From: Auricularia sp. M13
Lineage: Eukaryota > Basidiomycota > Agaricomycetes > Auriculariales > Auriculariaceae
Direction of reading: 5' to 3'
DNA length: 64,000 nt
Assembly: GCA_037042915.1 (NCBI GenBank)
Contig: CM073193.1
Location: 2,790,001 to 2,854,000 of the forward strand
The position numbers and the translations under genes are program-made. The stretch's first letter is position 1, and every line of letters begins with the position of its first letter. Below the pieces are notes generated by a model, which was not told the DNA's origin, searched no databases, and saw only the letters and a list, made by a program, of their open reading frames with translations. Positions 1-12,200 of this stretch are shown one piece after another.

Positions 1-329
1 GGTTGTGGAGGGGATGCTACAAAACTCGTCATGACTTTGGGGTAAAGAGGATAAGGAAAGAAAGGAAAAAAAAAAGGAGAGAGGGGGAACGAATAAGTAG
101 GGAGCAAGCGATGGAACAAAAAAGACAGAAACCAAGACGAGGCAGCCTCAGGCGGTCCTTGTGCGGTCGGGGGTCGTGTAAATGTACAGATGCAAACAAA
201 GCACTGGCGGTGCCCAAGATGTGACATGAACAGTTGGGGATCGGGATCGGGAGATGGGACACAGTTGGCAAGATGAGAGAGAGAGGAGACGGGGTGTATG
301 GAGGGACGGATGGGGGTGATGCCGGCGCG

Positions 330-3306
330 CTACAACTCTATAGTGCCTGTAGACGAGCACTGCGCGCATTTCCCGCAGGTATCGGGCCACACCCACGTCT
401 GCGCTCGCCGCTCGCCCCGCATCTCGGCCCGTAACCTGTCCAACTGCCGCATCGCGCGAAACCTTTGCAGGCTCGCGCAGAGGCTCGACGATGGACGTTA
501 ACGGACCTAAGAGGCTGGTGAAAGACGACAAGCGCGACACGAATGGGGATACGGGAGTCCATGGACCGGGACTTGACAGCGACGCGGGCGCGGACGGCAC
601 GACGGAAGAGGATGGTGGAGACAGAGAGGACGACGGATGAAGTTGCACAGAACAAGACGAAGATGCAGTCGGCCGCGGCAGAGCACGGCGACCGAATTCG
701 AAGGACGTGAAGGGCGTGGCAGAGGTCGTAGCAGAAACAGACGAAGACTCAGGCTTGGGCGTCGCTTTTGCTCGCGACGAAGACGCAAACGTGCCTCCTG
801 GGGCCCAGGCCGTGCCGGCCCGCGCGTCGGCCACAGTGAGCGTAAGCTTCGGGCGCGCGGGCGGCAGTGGCGAGTCGTCATCCTCTACCAGCGGGAAGCC
901 GCGCTGAAGCGCGGGAGCTGGACCGTCTGCGGCTTGTTCAGGATGCGGCGCGGAAACTGCGGTCGGCGGTGAGGTTGCGGTCGGAGTAATGCTGCGAGAC
1001 GAGTTTACCGAGAACTGCAGCGGCTGAGGCTTGCTTTCCGCAGGGATCTTGAAGTTGATGCCTTCATCCTCTTCCTCATCCTCCTCCACGACGGTGATCT
1101 TCTGGGGCGCCGCAGCGTAAGGCTGGGCAGGGAGTACAAATGGCGGGAGGTCGTCGTCGTCTTCGTCCATGGCCGCGCCGAAGCCTCGGCCAAAGGCGAA
1201 GCCGCGGTTGGCGCGGGTGAGCGTGTCTTCGTTCATGTCGCGGTCGTCGGCGCTGAACTCGTCCTCCTGGTCGTCGAGGCAGACAAAGAACTTGTCCACC
1301 TCAGCAGGGCGGCGCTCGGTGCGAGGCGCGGCCGCTGCGGCCTTGAAGCTCCATCCCTGCGAGAGCGACGAACGGCGCCCGTGAGCAGGGGACGGAGACA
1401 CAGGCGACGGCGAGGGCGAGCGCGTGGGCGCGTCGACCGAAAGCGCGACCGAGCACGCCGAGTTGGTGCGCGAGCGCGAGTAGAACGAGTCGTCCGAGTC
1501 GTCTTCGTACCGCGCGACGCTGTCGTCGTACTGGCCGAGGTCCGCGCAGACATCCGGCTCCTCCTCGACGACGGCCTTGAGCTTGAGCGCAAGGCCGGTC
1601 GCGAGGGACGAGCGGTGCGACGCGACGTCGTCGACGTCCGTAGCCGAGCCGAGCGAGTCGATGGACTGGAAGCTGAAGCCGGTGTTGTGCGAGCCGACGT
1701 ACTTGAGCGCGGGGCGCGTACGCTCGCGCATGGAAGCCAGCTCGCGCTGGGCCTCCTCGCGCTCGCGGCGCGCCTGCTCAAGCTCAGCCTCGAGCTGGCT
1801 GACCTTGTTGTTCAGCTGGCCAATGGTACCATTAAGCGTCGCGTTTTCCTTCTCGAGACCGGTCTTCTCGATCTGCAAGACGCCGAGTTGCTCCCTGACA
1901 ACCCAGGCCTCCCGGCGCTCCATCTCGACGCGGTTCATCAGGGTGCTGGACTGCTTCTCAAGGTCCGCGATGCGGCTCTTTTGGGCGATCGCATCACGTT
2001 TGAGCTCGTCGCGCTCGGCCTTGAGATCGGCGATGAGCGCGAGGAACTCGTCGTTGGCGGGCGTGGCGGGAGACGGGCCTGCACAATCGGGGACTGAGAG
2101 GCCAGCAGCCGCTCCAGCTCGGATACCCGGGAAACAAGAGCCGAGTGCGACTGATAGATGAAGGAGCGGCGAGATGGCGACATATTCGGGGTCGTGGGCG
2201 GGGACGAGGTCGTCGGGGTAGGGTCGGGCGTGAGCAGGCTCGGCAGAAGCACGTTCTTGTACGCCAGCTGGGAGGGCGGCGGCGAGCGCGGGGCCTCTGA
2301 GCCATCAGAGCGCTTGTACGAGACGCTGCTCTTGCGGGCGATGGGCAGGGCACGGCCCGGCGGCGGCGACATGGTAGCCGAGCGGTTGACCGACAGTGGC
2401 GCCGGGGAGCCGAGGATGAGCGGGCTGGAGGCGAGCGTGAGAGACTTGAGGCCCGCGAGACGGGGCGAGGGCGTGGCGGCCGGGGTGGGGAGATTGGGGG
2501 GCGGGGTGAGGGCTGTTGTTACAGACAAGGAGCGCAGGTCCAGGGTTTGCGGCCTGGGTTTCGACGAGGGGGTAACGACAGGCGTAGGTTCTTTGTTTTC
2601 TTCTTCCTCCTCCTCCTCTTCCTCGAGCAAGGTGCCGAGTTCGATCTTGGTAGACGACGCGGGCGTGAGGAGCTTGCCGAACGAGTCTCTCTTGCCGGCA
2701 AGAGACGAGTTGAGGGCGAGAGGGGGCCTGCGCGCTGTCGGGACGGACAGTCGTCAGCAAACCGGGGATCAGATCTTTTGGACGCGACTCACGTTCTGTG
2801 AGGTCGCTCTTTTCAATTGCGTCGAAATCGGGAATCTGGACCTTTGCGACCCTGTTGCCAAAGGAGTTGCGCGGGCTGGCGGACGAGTGCTTGCCCTCGA
2901 GCGCGAGCAGGGCGCGGCGGACGGGGTCCATGTCCTTGGTGGCCGGGTCCTCGGGCGGCAGGGCGATGCCCATGAGCTCTGCGGACTCGCGGCGGTTGGA
3001 GACGGACGAGTGGCGCTTGTGGCTCGAGTTGGGCCGCGAGCGTGCGGCGGGCGTGGGTGCGGGCACCGGGGCGGCTGCAGGCGCAGGCGCGGAGGCCGGG
3101 CGGACGAGTTGGGCCGGCGGCGGGCTGATCTGAGCGGAAATCGAGTCCGAGCGCGAGTGCGAGCGTCTGCGCATCGTCCGGGGCGCAACCTGGGGCTGCT
3201 GGGGGCCTTGGGCTGGCTGGCGGGGCTTTGGCGGGAATGTAAACTGTTTTAGCGGGCGTCAGGACTTGGTACCAAAAAACACAGGGCCTGGACGGACGTT
3301 TTCCAT
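330..3306 (-). CDS. Coiled-coil, Ser/Pro-rich cytoplasmic protein with Cys-rich tail (function unknown)
   Basis: The start at 3306 gives a 9-nt first exon (MEN) joined over a 54-nt intron (3297-3244) to a Pro/Gln-rich stretch (FTFPPKPRQPAQ). A second intron begins after LTE near 2796. The N-terminal half is Ser/Pro-rich and disordered, with a nine-Glu run near 2600. A coiled coil follows (SALVSRVSELERLL, then EFLALIADLKAERDEL and MNRVEMERREAW). The frame changes between these two blocks at a GGG run near 2075 and is restored by one extra base. The C-terminus is best read as an exon ending at 330 with RQLDRLRAEMRGERRAQ and then WPDTCGKCAQC, a possible metal-binding CxxC pair. A 46-nt intron would link it to the preceding frame, which is otherwise open to position 148. 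I do not recognise the family. Its start lies 176 bp from the divergent isochorismatase gene. Confidence 0.7.
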
Positions 3307-3482
3307 CGTCGTTCGTGCAGGAAAAGGAGCGTGAGTGCTGTGCAAGCGTGGGGGAAGGGCGATCTGGACGCTGGCGGGCGTGATCAGGGCCTGACGGTCT
3401 CTGCGACGAGAGAGTGTGGTGAGGGCCAGCGGTTTGTTATGGCACCAAACACTCAACCTGAAATCCCCAGTACTGCCCATCA

Positions 3483-4407
3483 ATGCCTGCATCCAGCTCC
3501 TCCAGCCCCTCCCAGGACAATACTGCGATATTCATATGCGACCTGCAGACCCGCTTCCGTGCGCTGCAATTTTTTTTACAAAATAAATTTATATTTTTTC
3601 AACAGGGCCCGCCATCCATGCCTTTGATCACGTCGCCAACACCGCCCGCAAGATGGTCAGGTTCGCCGGCCTCTTGCGTCTGCCCGGTCTGCCGCCCACT
3701 GTCGTCCCGCGACGCGCCACTGGCTGACGTCTCCTGCTCAGTGCTCGCGACTGAACAGAATCCGAAAGGTCTGCGCAAGTCCGGCCGTGATCCCATCGCG
3801 CCAACTCATGGCGCCCATCTGCAGTCCTCGGCGCGACAGTGGACGACATCGGCCTCGCCGCGCTTGATGACCTGCACTGGGGCACCCACCCCAAGACGCT
3901 GTTCTCGATGATCACGCCCGACGTCGAGGCCGCCCTCGCCGCGCACCCAGCCATCACGCACATCGTGCTCGTCGGCATCGAGGTGCGCGCCCCATCTATC
4001 AGTACTTGACTAACTGACTGACGATCGCGCCAGGCGCATATATGCGTTCTGCAAACGGCCGTGCGCCATCGCTCCTCCTCCTCTCATCAGTCATACTGAC
4101 GCGCTCCGCCAGCTGGACCTGCTGTCGCGCGGCTACGCGGTGCACGTGTTGGCCGACGGCGTCTCGTCATGCAACCCGTACGTGCAGCCGCGAAGCGTGT
4201 GTACGTCAATCGCGCTTCACAGAACACAGTCAAGAGGTGCCCATCGCGCTCGCGAGCATTCGGCAGGCAGGCGCCCAGGTGACGACAAGCGAGTCGCTGC
4301 TATTTCAGCTCATCCACGATGCCGGCCGCCCAGAGTTCAAGCCGTTCACACAGTTGGTCAAGGAGGAGAAGGCGCAAACCACGGCCACCCTGCACGCCCT
4401 CTTGTGA
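3483..4407 (+). CDS. Isochorismatase-family hydrolase (ISOC2/YcaC-like)
   Basis: Six introns give a protein of about 210 residues. Clear exon joins: 3558/3606 (TRFRPAIHAFDH), 3686/3742 (LLRLPVLATEQNPK) and 3768/3825 (VLGATVDDIG). The motifs are those of isochorismatase-like hydrolases: the catalytic Asp in AIFICDLQ, TEQNPK, and the nucleophile Cys in GIEAHICVLQTA split by an intron. These are followed by LLSRGYAVHVLADGVSSC and a C-terminal IRQAGAQVTTSESLLFQL, as in the eukaryotic ISOCHORISMATASE DOMAIN-CONTAINING 1/2 group. The substrate of that group is not established, and no targeting signal is visible. All introns have CTGAC/CTAAC-like branch signals. All parts needed for a working enzyme appear present. 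Confidence 0.9.
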
Positions 4408-4636
4408 CTCTGAGCGTCCCACGAACGCGCTTGATCGCGTCGATATCTGGCGCTGTATGTATGTACACATTAGAGCAACTCGCTTCGCTGCATTTGCCCA
4501 AATACAGCCTGTACTATCCCAGCTTGAACTTGACGTCTTGGGCGCTTATGTAACCTGTCGATCTCACGCGGAGTCGGCGTCTGCCACTGCCATTGTGTTT
4601 GCTCTCGTCAACGTGGCCCTCAGGCTACTCACCACG

Positions 4637-5727
4637 ATGATGACCGACAACTATGGCCGACCGCCAGCGCCAGAGCCCAAGGACCCGCAGCGGCCGCCGT
4701 CGCCCAAAGTGCGCGACGCGTCGGGGCGGATGGTGCCCGACCGGATGTCGAACCGGCCGTTCCTGCAGTGCGCCCAGTGTGACGGCGTGCGCGTGGCACT
4801 TACGCGCGGTCTGCAAGCTACCAGGAGTACCGCAAGAAGGAGGAGGCACGGCGCGCCGAGATCGCGGCCCGCAAGCAGGAGCGCCTCGACCGCATTGCGC
4901 GTGGCGAGGACGCCGGGCCCGAGGTGCACGACCCGTACGAGCCCGTCGAGGTCGGCTTCACCGGCCTGCTCAAGTTCCTGCTCGTCGTCCTGCTCGCCGT
5001 CGCGCTCGGCGGCAAGTTCGTGACGGACAGCTACACGTGGGGCTACGAGGGCAAGTGGACCAACATCAAGACCTACTTCCCGGTACGCGCCGCCCGCGCG
5101 CCAGGCTCTGCGGCATGCTTATCTCATGATCACTCTACGCGCAGGAGCAGAAGAACGTGTTCTCCGAGAGCAGATTGGCACAGTTCGACGGCACAAACCC
5201 GGCGAAGCCGCTCTACCTCGCCGTGCGTTCCTTCTCCGACGTCCTGCACGCCCGGCCTGACGTCCGCTGCCAAGATTGACGGAGACGTGTACGATGTCTC
5301 GTCTTCCCGGCACACCTACGGCCCTGGAGGGTCGTATCACATAATGTCTGTTTGAGCTCTTGCCCACGCCCGGCGCTGTTCGCCCGCTCATCCGCTCCAC
5401 CTCTAGGGCCGGCAAGGACGCGGCGCGCGCGTTTGGGACGGGCTGTTTCAAGGAGCACCAAACGCACGACACGCGCGGCATGTCGCAACAAGAGCTCGAT
5501 GTGAGTCCAGGCCCCCCCGTCTGCCCCACCGCTCAAGGGCGCTCTCTCCGCAGAGCTTGAACCACTGGAAGTCGTTCTTTGCGAACCACAAGAAGTACTT
5601 CAAAGTGGGGACCGTCGTGCACAAACCCATCGATCCGGCCAGCCCCATCCCCGCGCCCTGCAACCAGCCCAAGGCGGCCGAGGAGGCGCCAAAGCAGTAC
5701 GGACCGAAGCGGCGTAATGAACTGTAG
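4637..5727 (+). CDS. Membrane-anchored cytochrome b5-like heme/steroid-binding (MAPR/Dap1-type) protein
   Basis: The start is MMTDNYGRPP at 4637. A Pro-rich cytosolic N-terminus (KDPQRPPSPKVRD) leads through one intron to an Arg/Glu helix (YQEYRKKEEARRAEIAARKQ). One membrane segment follows (LLKFLLVVLLAVALGGKFV), then a cytochrome b5-like domain: SRLAQFDGTNPAKPLYLA, IDGDVYDVSSSRHTYGPGGSYH, GKDAARAFGTGCF and THDTRGMS. The DGxxPxKPxYLAIxGxVYDV and YGPGGxY motifs define the MAPR family (PGRMC1, yeast Dap1), which binds heme and supports sterol P450 enzymes. At least four introns are present and the C-terminus is KQYGPKRRNEL. It is longer than Dap1 because of the N-terminal extension. Confidence 0.88.
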
Positions 5728-6103
5728 CCGCAAGGTGTAGTTTAACGGTCGTGACTAACAACCTCGCGTGCCGATGCTTGCCTGCCCGCGAATCCACAAA
5801 CATTCCCTTTTCGCGCGCGCCCTAGCCCGTCACAAGACACAAAAACGTGTAATAAGGTGTATGTATTCCCACAACAGGCGCGCAGGCACTAGGGCACAGC
5901 TACAGAGTCACATGCGCGCAATTAACGACCCGGGAATGAGTCCGTCACGGACGCTCAGCAGTCACGACAACACCGGAAAGCGAAGACGAGCGGGCAGGGA
6001 CACTTGAGGTGGACAGCATGCATCTGAACACGAGATTAACGATGCCGATCGCGTCGGTGGCGCTGCCTGACAATCGTGGCTCACCAGGGAAACGGCGGCG
6101 GCA
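5728..6103. other. Intergenic, convergent 3' ends
   Basis: About 375 bases between the stops of the MAPR gene and the small minus-strand gene. I see no gene or repeat here, only untranslated 3' sequence. Confidence 0.6.
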
Positions 6104-6601
6104 CTACTGCTGCGGGTAGTGCAGGGCGAGGTAGTTCTTGACGAGCGGGAAGTCGGACGCGGAGCAGCTCATGATGTCGCCGTCCTTGGTGTACTTGGCC
6201 ACGACGACGTCGCCGCGCCAGGCGTTGCTCTCGCGGAAGCCCCGCCCTTGGATTTCGGAAATGCACGTGTTGACGGGGATGGGGGCGCCAGACCGCTGGC
6301 GCGCGGGGTAGAAGATGAGGTACCTGCAGAAGCCGTCACGCGGCCTGTCCGCAGACAGAGAACGCCTTCGGACGCACGGGTTCTGGAGCGCGCCGCGCAT
6401 GCCGTACAGCGACTCGATGCGCTGGCTCACCCAGCCGCTGTTGTGCGACAGCGACATGTAGAGCTCCGGGTGTGGCGTGCGCGTGACGTGACGATGGCCG
6501 TACGCGTCGATGGTGACGTTCGTGCTGGTCATGAGCGGGAAGATGCGGGGCGAGCCCTCGACCGGGATGAGGATGGCGTCGAATGCAACGAGATCGTCCA
6601 T
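6104..6601 (-). CDS. Conserved basidiomycete protein of unknown function
   Basis: The start at 6601 gives MDDLVAFDAILIPVEGSP. One intron of about 54 nt (GTGCGT..CTGCAG) lies after GALQNPC and joins to YLIFYPARQR. The protein of about 145 residues has no signal peptide or membrane segment. Recognisable blocks are RGAPIPVNTCISEIQG-like (here RQRSGAPIPVNTCISEIQG), AWRGDVVVAKYTKDGD and SDFPLVKNYLALH. I recall this pattern from small uncharacterised proteins common in agaricomycetes, with a final block in which a length of protein chain ends in xDFPxLxNYF. No catalytic motif is visible. A leader intron is likely between the TATA box (6858-6864) and the start. Confidence 0.7.
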   Translation of the reverse strand: MDDLVAFDAILIPVEGSPRIFPLMTSTNVTIDAYGHRHVTRTPHPELYMSLSHNSGWVSQRIESLYGMRGALQNPCVRRRSLSADRPRDGFCRYLIFYPARQRSGAPIPVNTCISEIQGRGFRESNAWRGDVVVAKYTKDGDIMSCSASDFPLVKNYLALHYPQQ

Positions 6602-6857
6602 TTGAGCACTGGAGTTACACTGCGTCAGCGGAGAGAGAACGAACCGCACTAAGGAAGGGGGTGGAGAGAAAATGAGGCGCCAGGCGCTGGTGCGTACCGA
6701 AATATATGAGTTTGCGCTGATGGCAACGGCAAGCGAGCTCAGCGACCAACCACCACGTCGACAGCGGGCGGCTCACCAAATAAGAGAACTGGGCAATACT
6801 TTAGGAAGCGGAGCGCAGCGCTGGATTGACGGCTGGGACCCCCGGCGAGGGTGTGGC

Positions 6858-6864
6858 TTATATA
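6858..6864 (-). promoter_or_regulatory. Probable TATA box of the 6104-6601 gene
   Basis: TATATAA on the minus strand, about 255 bp upstream of the start codon. The long distance fits a 5' leader that contains an intron; a CTGACGCAG acceptor-like signal lies just before the ATG. Confidence 0.4.
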
Positions 6865-6899
6865 CTCGCGCGACCACGCTTCGCAAGCGCTGCACAAGG

Positions 6900-9250
6900 C
6901 GAACGCGCGGCCAGCTGTTTGGATCTGCCAGTCGCGCGAACCCCGGCCAAGTGGGGGTGGGATGAATCGCAGGGCGTGACGCTGGGCGCCGGGGGTGCCA
7001 TCGTGCACTCTCAATGGAGTTCCTGCGCGCGTGCAGCGCGTTGTGCGTGACTTGCTCGCTTCATGCGAGGCTCAGAGCACGAGATACATGCTCGGCTTTT
7101 GGGGTGGGTCTGTGAAGGGTGGAAAGATTGCACCAGGCCAAGGACGGTCTGGCACTCCGTTTCTCGGGAAGGCGCACCCCTCCCCACTCCGACCGCAGGT
7201 CCGTGGCCTTATCGATCCCCGCCAAACACCGTCGCCCAACGCTCATCGTAAGCATCGCATGCCAGATTCCATTTCGGCTGCCGTATTTTCGCTGAGGAGT
7301 CTCCCAGGGCGACCGCCTTTTTGTGGCGCCACCGGGTTTCTGCGAAACAGCCTCGCAGCCGCGCTCGTGGCAGGCGTCTTCGGAAATCTCGCCGTTCAAG
7401 CCGAAGCCTCGATCTCAGATTCGGCCCATGCCAATTTGGACGCCTCGAGTCGCATCGAGGGCAATATATGCTGGCATCAGCGTCCGGCCCGCGACCTGAG
7501 AAACGCTCGTTGTTCTCCCCATTTCCAACATTTCCCTCGCGCCGGTGCCTCGTGGCCTTGCCCAACGGAGGACCATTCTTTTCATGGTTCACTTCGTCCC
7601 TGAAACGAGGCCACCCATTGTCCAGGCGTCTCCATGGGTGCGAACGCGCGCGCGCGCGCGCATCGCAATTCGGAGAACACGACGCAAGAAGGTCGTCCTC
7701 GACACCTGAGCCACCTCCTCGGAGGGTTCCCATGCCCGTCCGATAGATGATGAAAGCGCCCTATTTTTTCTTTCCTCTCCCACGGCCTGCACCTTCCCGG
7801 GTTCGAATATATCTGGCGTCCACTTACGCCTCGATGAGACCGCGTGACGCGCAGCTCAGCGCACTGAGGAAACCTTGCGAGCGGAACCAGCATGACTGTG
7901 AGGACCCTCATTTACGCTCTCACATCGTAGCGTAAGCTTTGCCGCACTGCGAGCGCATTGCTGAGGGTGGTCCGCCGTTGCTGTGCCGGATTGTCGCGCA
8001 CAGCGCTGATATACCGACATCGTCCAACCTGATTGGCACGCTTGCAATGCCGCCTCGGGTTCTAGGTTGGGGGAAATCGGTGCCACACGGTTCTCAGCGA
8101 GGTAGATTGCGCCCTTTGCACTCGAAACTTTGTTGTCATGGCCGTGCGCACACATCGCTAGGGTTGTGTCGTGATTCTTCAGGTCGATGCGCTGTCACGT
8201 CGATCCTCCCCTTTCCCATGCCTGAGAGATTAAACGCAGATGCCCTCTACGCCCGCTTTCATAAGGTCTTCATGACCTAGCGATCTACGGGTTATAGAGA
8301 ACTGGAAACAGCCACTGAGCAGGGTCCCGGTGACTCTATGCGGATTTCCGGTCAGCGCAGCAACTCTCGTCCTGCGGCTCCCCCGAGAAGCCCAGAACCC
8401 GGCCGTTCTGTGGGCTCGTTTCCACTTTCAACTTTAGCGCGGTATTCTTTATTCATCGGTCGTCCGCACGCCAGTTCATCGGTCGGCATTCCAGGGCAGT
8501 CTGCGAGAAGTACACGCACAACCAACATAGAAGCACCCCTGGTGCCCTATTGTTGAGCTTAACTCGAGAAGCAGATGGAGCTGCGATTTTTCCACCTCAG
8601 AGGAGCCTCGTTGGTGCCACATTGCTGGGTAGATCCGGAAAGCCATGATTTGAACATAGCTTCCAGGTCCTGCAGTGAGCATCTCCGGGGGATTTTTAAT
8701 CATGCATTTCTATGACAAGACTTCAGGTGGCGGCGTCAATCATCACCGCGGAGTGTTCGACCAAACTATGGACACGCGTGCAGGGTACACGTACCGATGT
8801 GACTAGAATTCAAAGTGCATGTTTTTGTGGCAGAAATGCCTGTGCGGCTGGAGGAGGTCTAACGCCTTGGTATGATCTCACCTATGATGCATTTTTCGCG
8901 AGGCTGCCCAGCTTGAGAAGCCTGACCTTTCGCGCAATGTTCTTCCACTCGTTTGTCCTCGTGCACAGCCGCAGAAAGCGCCGGTATTCTATTCAAAATA
9001 TCTTAGGGGTCTCAACTTCTATGCATGTCGGCCTTCCGACCAGGTATGAAGGCAACCAGCCGCGCCAGGTCAGGGTGGGGATTGGCAAGAGGTCGCCTGA
9101 ATGATCTTCCTTTGGCTGTGATACATGAAGGGTCAGATTCAATCGTGCAGCAGTAAACATCCAGCAGATTTGGTACGCTTCTCAGATCAGTCATAGCGTT
9201 GTCTGCGAGCGGTAAAAAAAGTCGATTGTGCTTTGTACGTACATTAAGAA
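6900..9250. other. Gene-free interval of about 2.3 kb
   Basis: No ORF here shows domain motifs, fungal splice signals joining compatible frames, or consistent codon bias. The longest frames (7209-7733 minus, 7321-7746 plus) are mutual shadows without recognisable content. A CG dinucleotide run lies at 7645-7661. The interval may hold promoter sequence for NUP120 at its right end and otherwise decayed DNA. Confidence 0.5.
7645..7661. repeat. (CG)n microsatellite
   Basis: About eight alternating CG units in non-coding sequence. Confidence 0.9.
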
Positions 9251-12200
9251 ATGGTTCCGCCGCGGCGGAGTTTGCGAGACGCGCTTGCCGGCTGGAACCG
9301 AGCAGCAGTCCGCTCGACGCGTTGCAGCGCGATGGACAGGAGCTGGTGCCTCACGCCGTCCCACGTCTCTGCCATCTCGTCGCCGCCGCATGTGCGCACG
9401 ACGGCCATCCCGACGACGCAGCTCGACCTGCCCCTCCAGACGCCGGCGAGCACAGAGCTCGCGCCGGAACACGCTTCATATGCCACCTATCTCTCCACGC
9501 CGGACGCGGGCGGCGTGCTCCTACGCGTGCTCCAGGGCGGCCACGTCGTCGAGCTGTCCTCGCTGACGGGCACCCTGCTGCCCCCGCACCGGTTCCTGTT
9601 CCCGTCTCCAGTGCTGCCGCACCCGGCCTTGCTCCTCGAAGTGACCGAGGTCCACCTCCTGGTCGTCACCCAGTCCAACTCGCTCTACCGGCTGTCGTTT
9701 TCAACGCTCGACCCAAAATTCTTTCACCAGACTTGGACGCGCGGCTGGTGCCAGGAGTACAGAATCAAGTACAGCGGGACCAGGTTGACGGGTCCAGTGC
9801 ATGCACACAGTCCGTATGCCGTTGTCGTAGCCATGGAAGATGGCGGCATTGCTGGCTGACTCCAGGCACCACTGGGGTCGATGCTCAAGGTCTGCTTCCT
9901 CCTGCTTTGGGAATATCCAATCTAATTGCATTTTGAGCAGCCACTTGGGACGAGAAGGTCTACAACAGACCATCGATTTCCAGGGCGTTCGTAGCCTTCC
10001 TTTCGTGGCAGGCGCCGTCGCCGGAGGGCCATGAAATCATCTCGTTTGCCTCGCAGCCACCGCCGACGGAATCACAAACAGTTATTTCTGTTTCGAGGAA
10101 CCGCTCTCTGTCGGCTTGGACGTTTCAAAGCGGTATGTCGGCCAGTATCCGCCTGCCTAGCGCGGTGGGCGAGGACCCATCTCGACGTTCTGTCTCGCCC
10201 AGCAAAATTCCGCATGCGCCGGCATTGGACAAAGAACCGCAGGCGCTGGTGCGTGTTGTGCACGTTGGCGAAGTCGCAGAGATCTCTGGAGCTGTTGAAG
10301 ATGGCTTGCAAGCCCTTGTCTTCATTCCGACCCCCGCAGGGGAGTCTGGAGGATTTTTCCAGCTCTACAGCCTTCGGGGCAACGTATTCACGCCCGTGCG
10401 GCAGGTGCATTGTCCTTCACGGACGTCTCTTTGTGATTTGCGCGATTTTCATATCCGCGACGGCGTGCTTTACACCCTCTGGGACGATCAAGGCTGTTCT
10501 GCGCTTGAATGGCTGTCCTTGGACGTCGGCGATGTGGATGGCGAGGAAACCTGGTACAGAGCATCGTTGCAGCCGGAGACAGACCTCACTCCCGCCTACC
10601 TTGAGGAGCTCTTGGGCGAAGGCAGTTCGCTCACGGATGTCTTCATGGAGGTCCTGTTGCGTCCCGGTCTCTTCTCGCCGTATTCACTACAGGCCGCGAT
10701 CAAGCAGTACACGGACGCTCTGCTCTCGCTCCCCCCACCGCACCCCCCGCAACTCTCGTCCATTTACCCCACCCTCGCGGAGAACCTTGCTGCCGTTGTG
10801 GGGAGTACGGTCCAGCTCGCCATTGACCCATCCACGGGGCTCCCTCAGAGAGACAACTTCTACAATGCCCTGAAGCGCGATTGGGAAGGGTTTGTTGCCC
10901 GCTGCAAAGAATTTGAACGACGCGGACGTCGCCCACTGGCACTCGCTGTTGGTGCACATGATGTCCCCGTGGTTATCGAGCGCGAGCGGGTCCTTCTCCG
11001 CACCTTCGAGGACGAGGCTCTGCAGATCCACCGCGAGGTCGCCGCGGGCGAACTGGACGCGAACCCTCTTCTATCGGCGGCTTGGAACCTGAAGACCACG
11101 CTTTCGGCAGCTACCATGAGCCAGGTCGAGGCTCAGGTTTTCAATCTATTGGAGCAGGAGATGGGCGACTCCTATCTGGATTCCCTCGGCGCGATGCGAG
11201 AGCATGTTGCTATGAATGACGACCTCAGCGAATCGTACGCAGACAACCTATTTCTGCTGCTCGGTGACGTCGACGACTTCCACGATACTCTTCAACATGC
11301 TCTGGCTTCAATCGTTTCACTCGAGATTGGAGTCAAGGACGAGGAGATCGATGAACCCCTCGCAGCATTTACTCCTCTGTCCGACTGGCAGGTTGCCGAG
11401 CTGACTTCGTACACTGCTGCGACGATTCTGGCTCGATACGATATGTGTCTTGCGCTCATTGCATTGGTTTTCTTTGCTTCAGAGTCGTCACAGGCTTTCT
11501 CTGAGCCATTGCTCATTGAACTCTTCGCAACATTCCGCGCTCTCGCAATGTATCGCATACTTGCGATCCGACCCGCAGGCGACCCTGAAACACCAAATGC
11601 GATCAGTTCAAATGTGGCCGACGAGGACTTTGTTCTGGCCAAGTTGAATAATTTGCGCATGATGTCGCCGGCAGCTTCGGTGGCAAGGTCGATTACTGGT
11701 ACCGACGCGCGCCCTCCCACGTATTCATTGCTGCACCGCCTTATCTCGCAAGCGCCGCTCAAGTTTGAACTTCCCCGCAGCTCCCACCAGTTCCTGGACG
11801 CACACGGATTACTGCGGTCGCGTTCCTGCGCGTCCGCGACTGCCAGGGAGGCGGCGTTTGTCAACACCCTGCGCAAGGCTGCATTCCTGGGGGCCGCGTC
11901 CGAGATTTGCAGATGGCTGCCGCGGACCCCTGCCATTGCATACGTACGGGGGCGTATCATGCTCGATATTGGCCGGGCCGATCAGGCAGCCTCCATGCTG
12001 GAACGTGTGGCTGGAACACTAGGTATTCGTTTTAGTCTTCGCTTGAACTTCAGCCCTGTTGCTTATACGCAATCATAGGACCACATCACACGCTCTCGGC
12101 TGAGGAGAGTGACGCGCTGCGCACGGTGCTGCCTCAATCGGTGCAATTGGAATCCGATTTCTCCTACTTCTTGCATATCGCGGCTATCTTTGAAGACGCG

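Noticed and set aside
1381-2097. Plus-strand ORF of 238 codons with Arg/Leu-rich translation
   Set aside because: Antisense shadow of the coiled-coil gene; composition is the mirror of its GC-rich codons and there is no motif.
7796-7812. GGTTCGAAT box resembling a tRNA B box
   Set aside because: No A box or cloverleaf at the right distance upstream.
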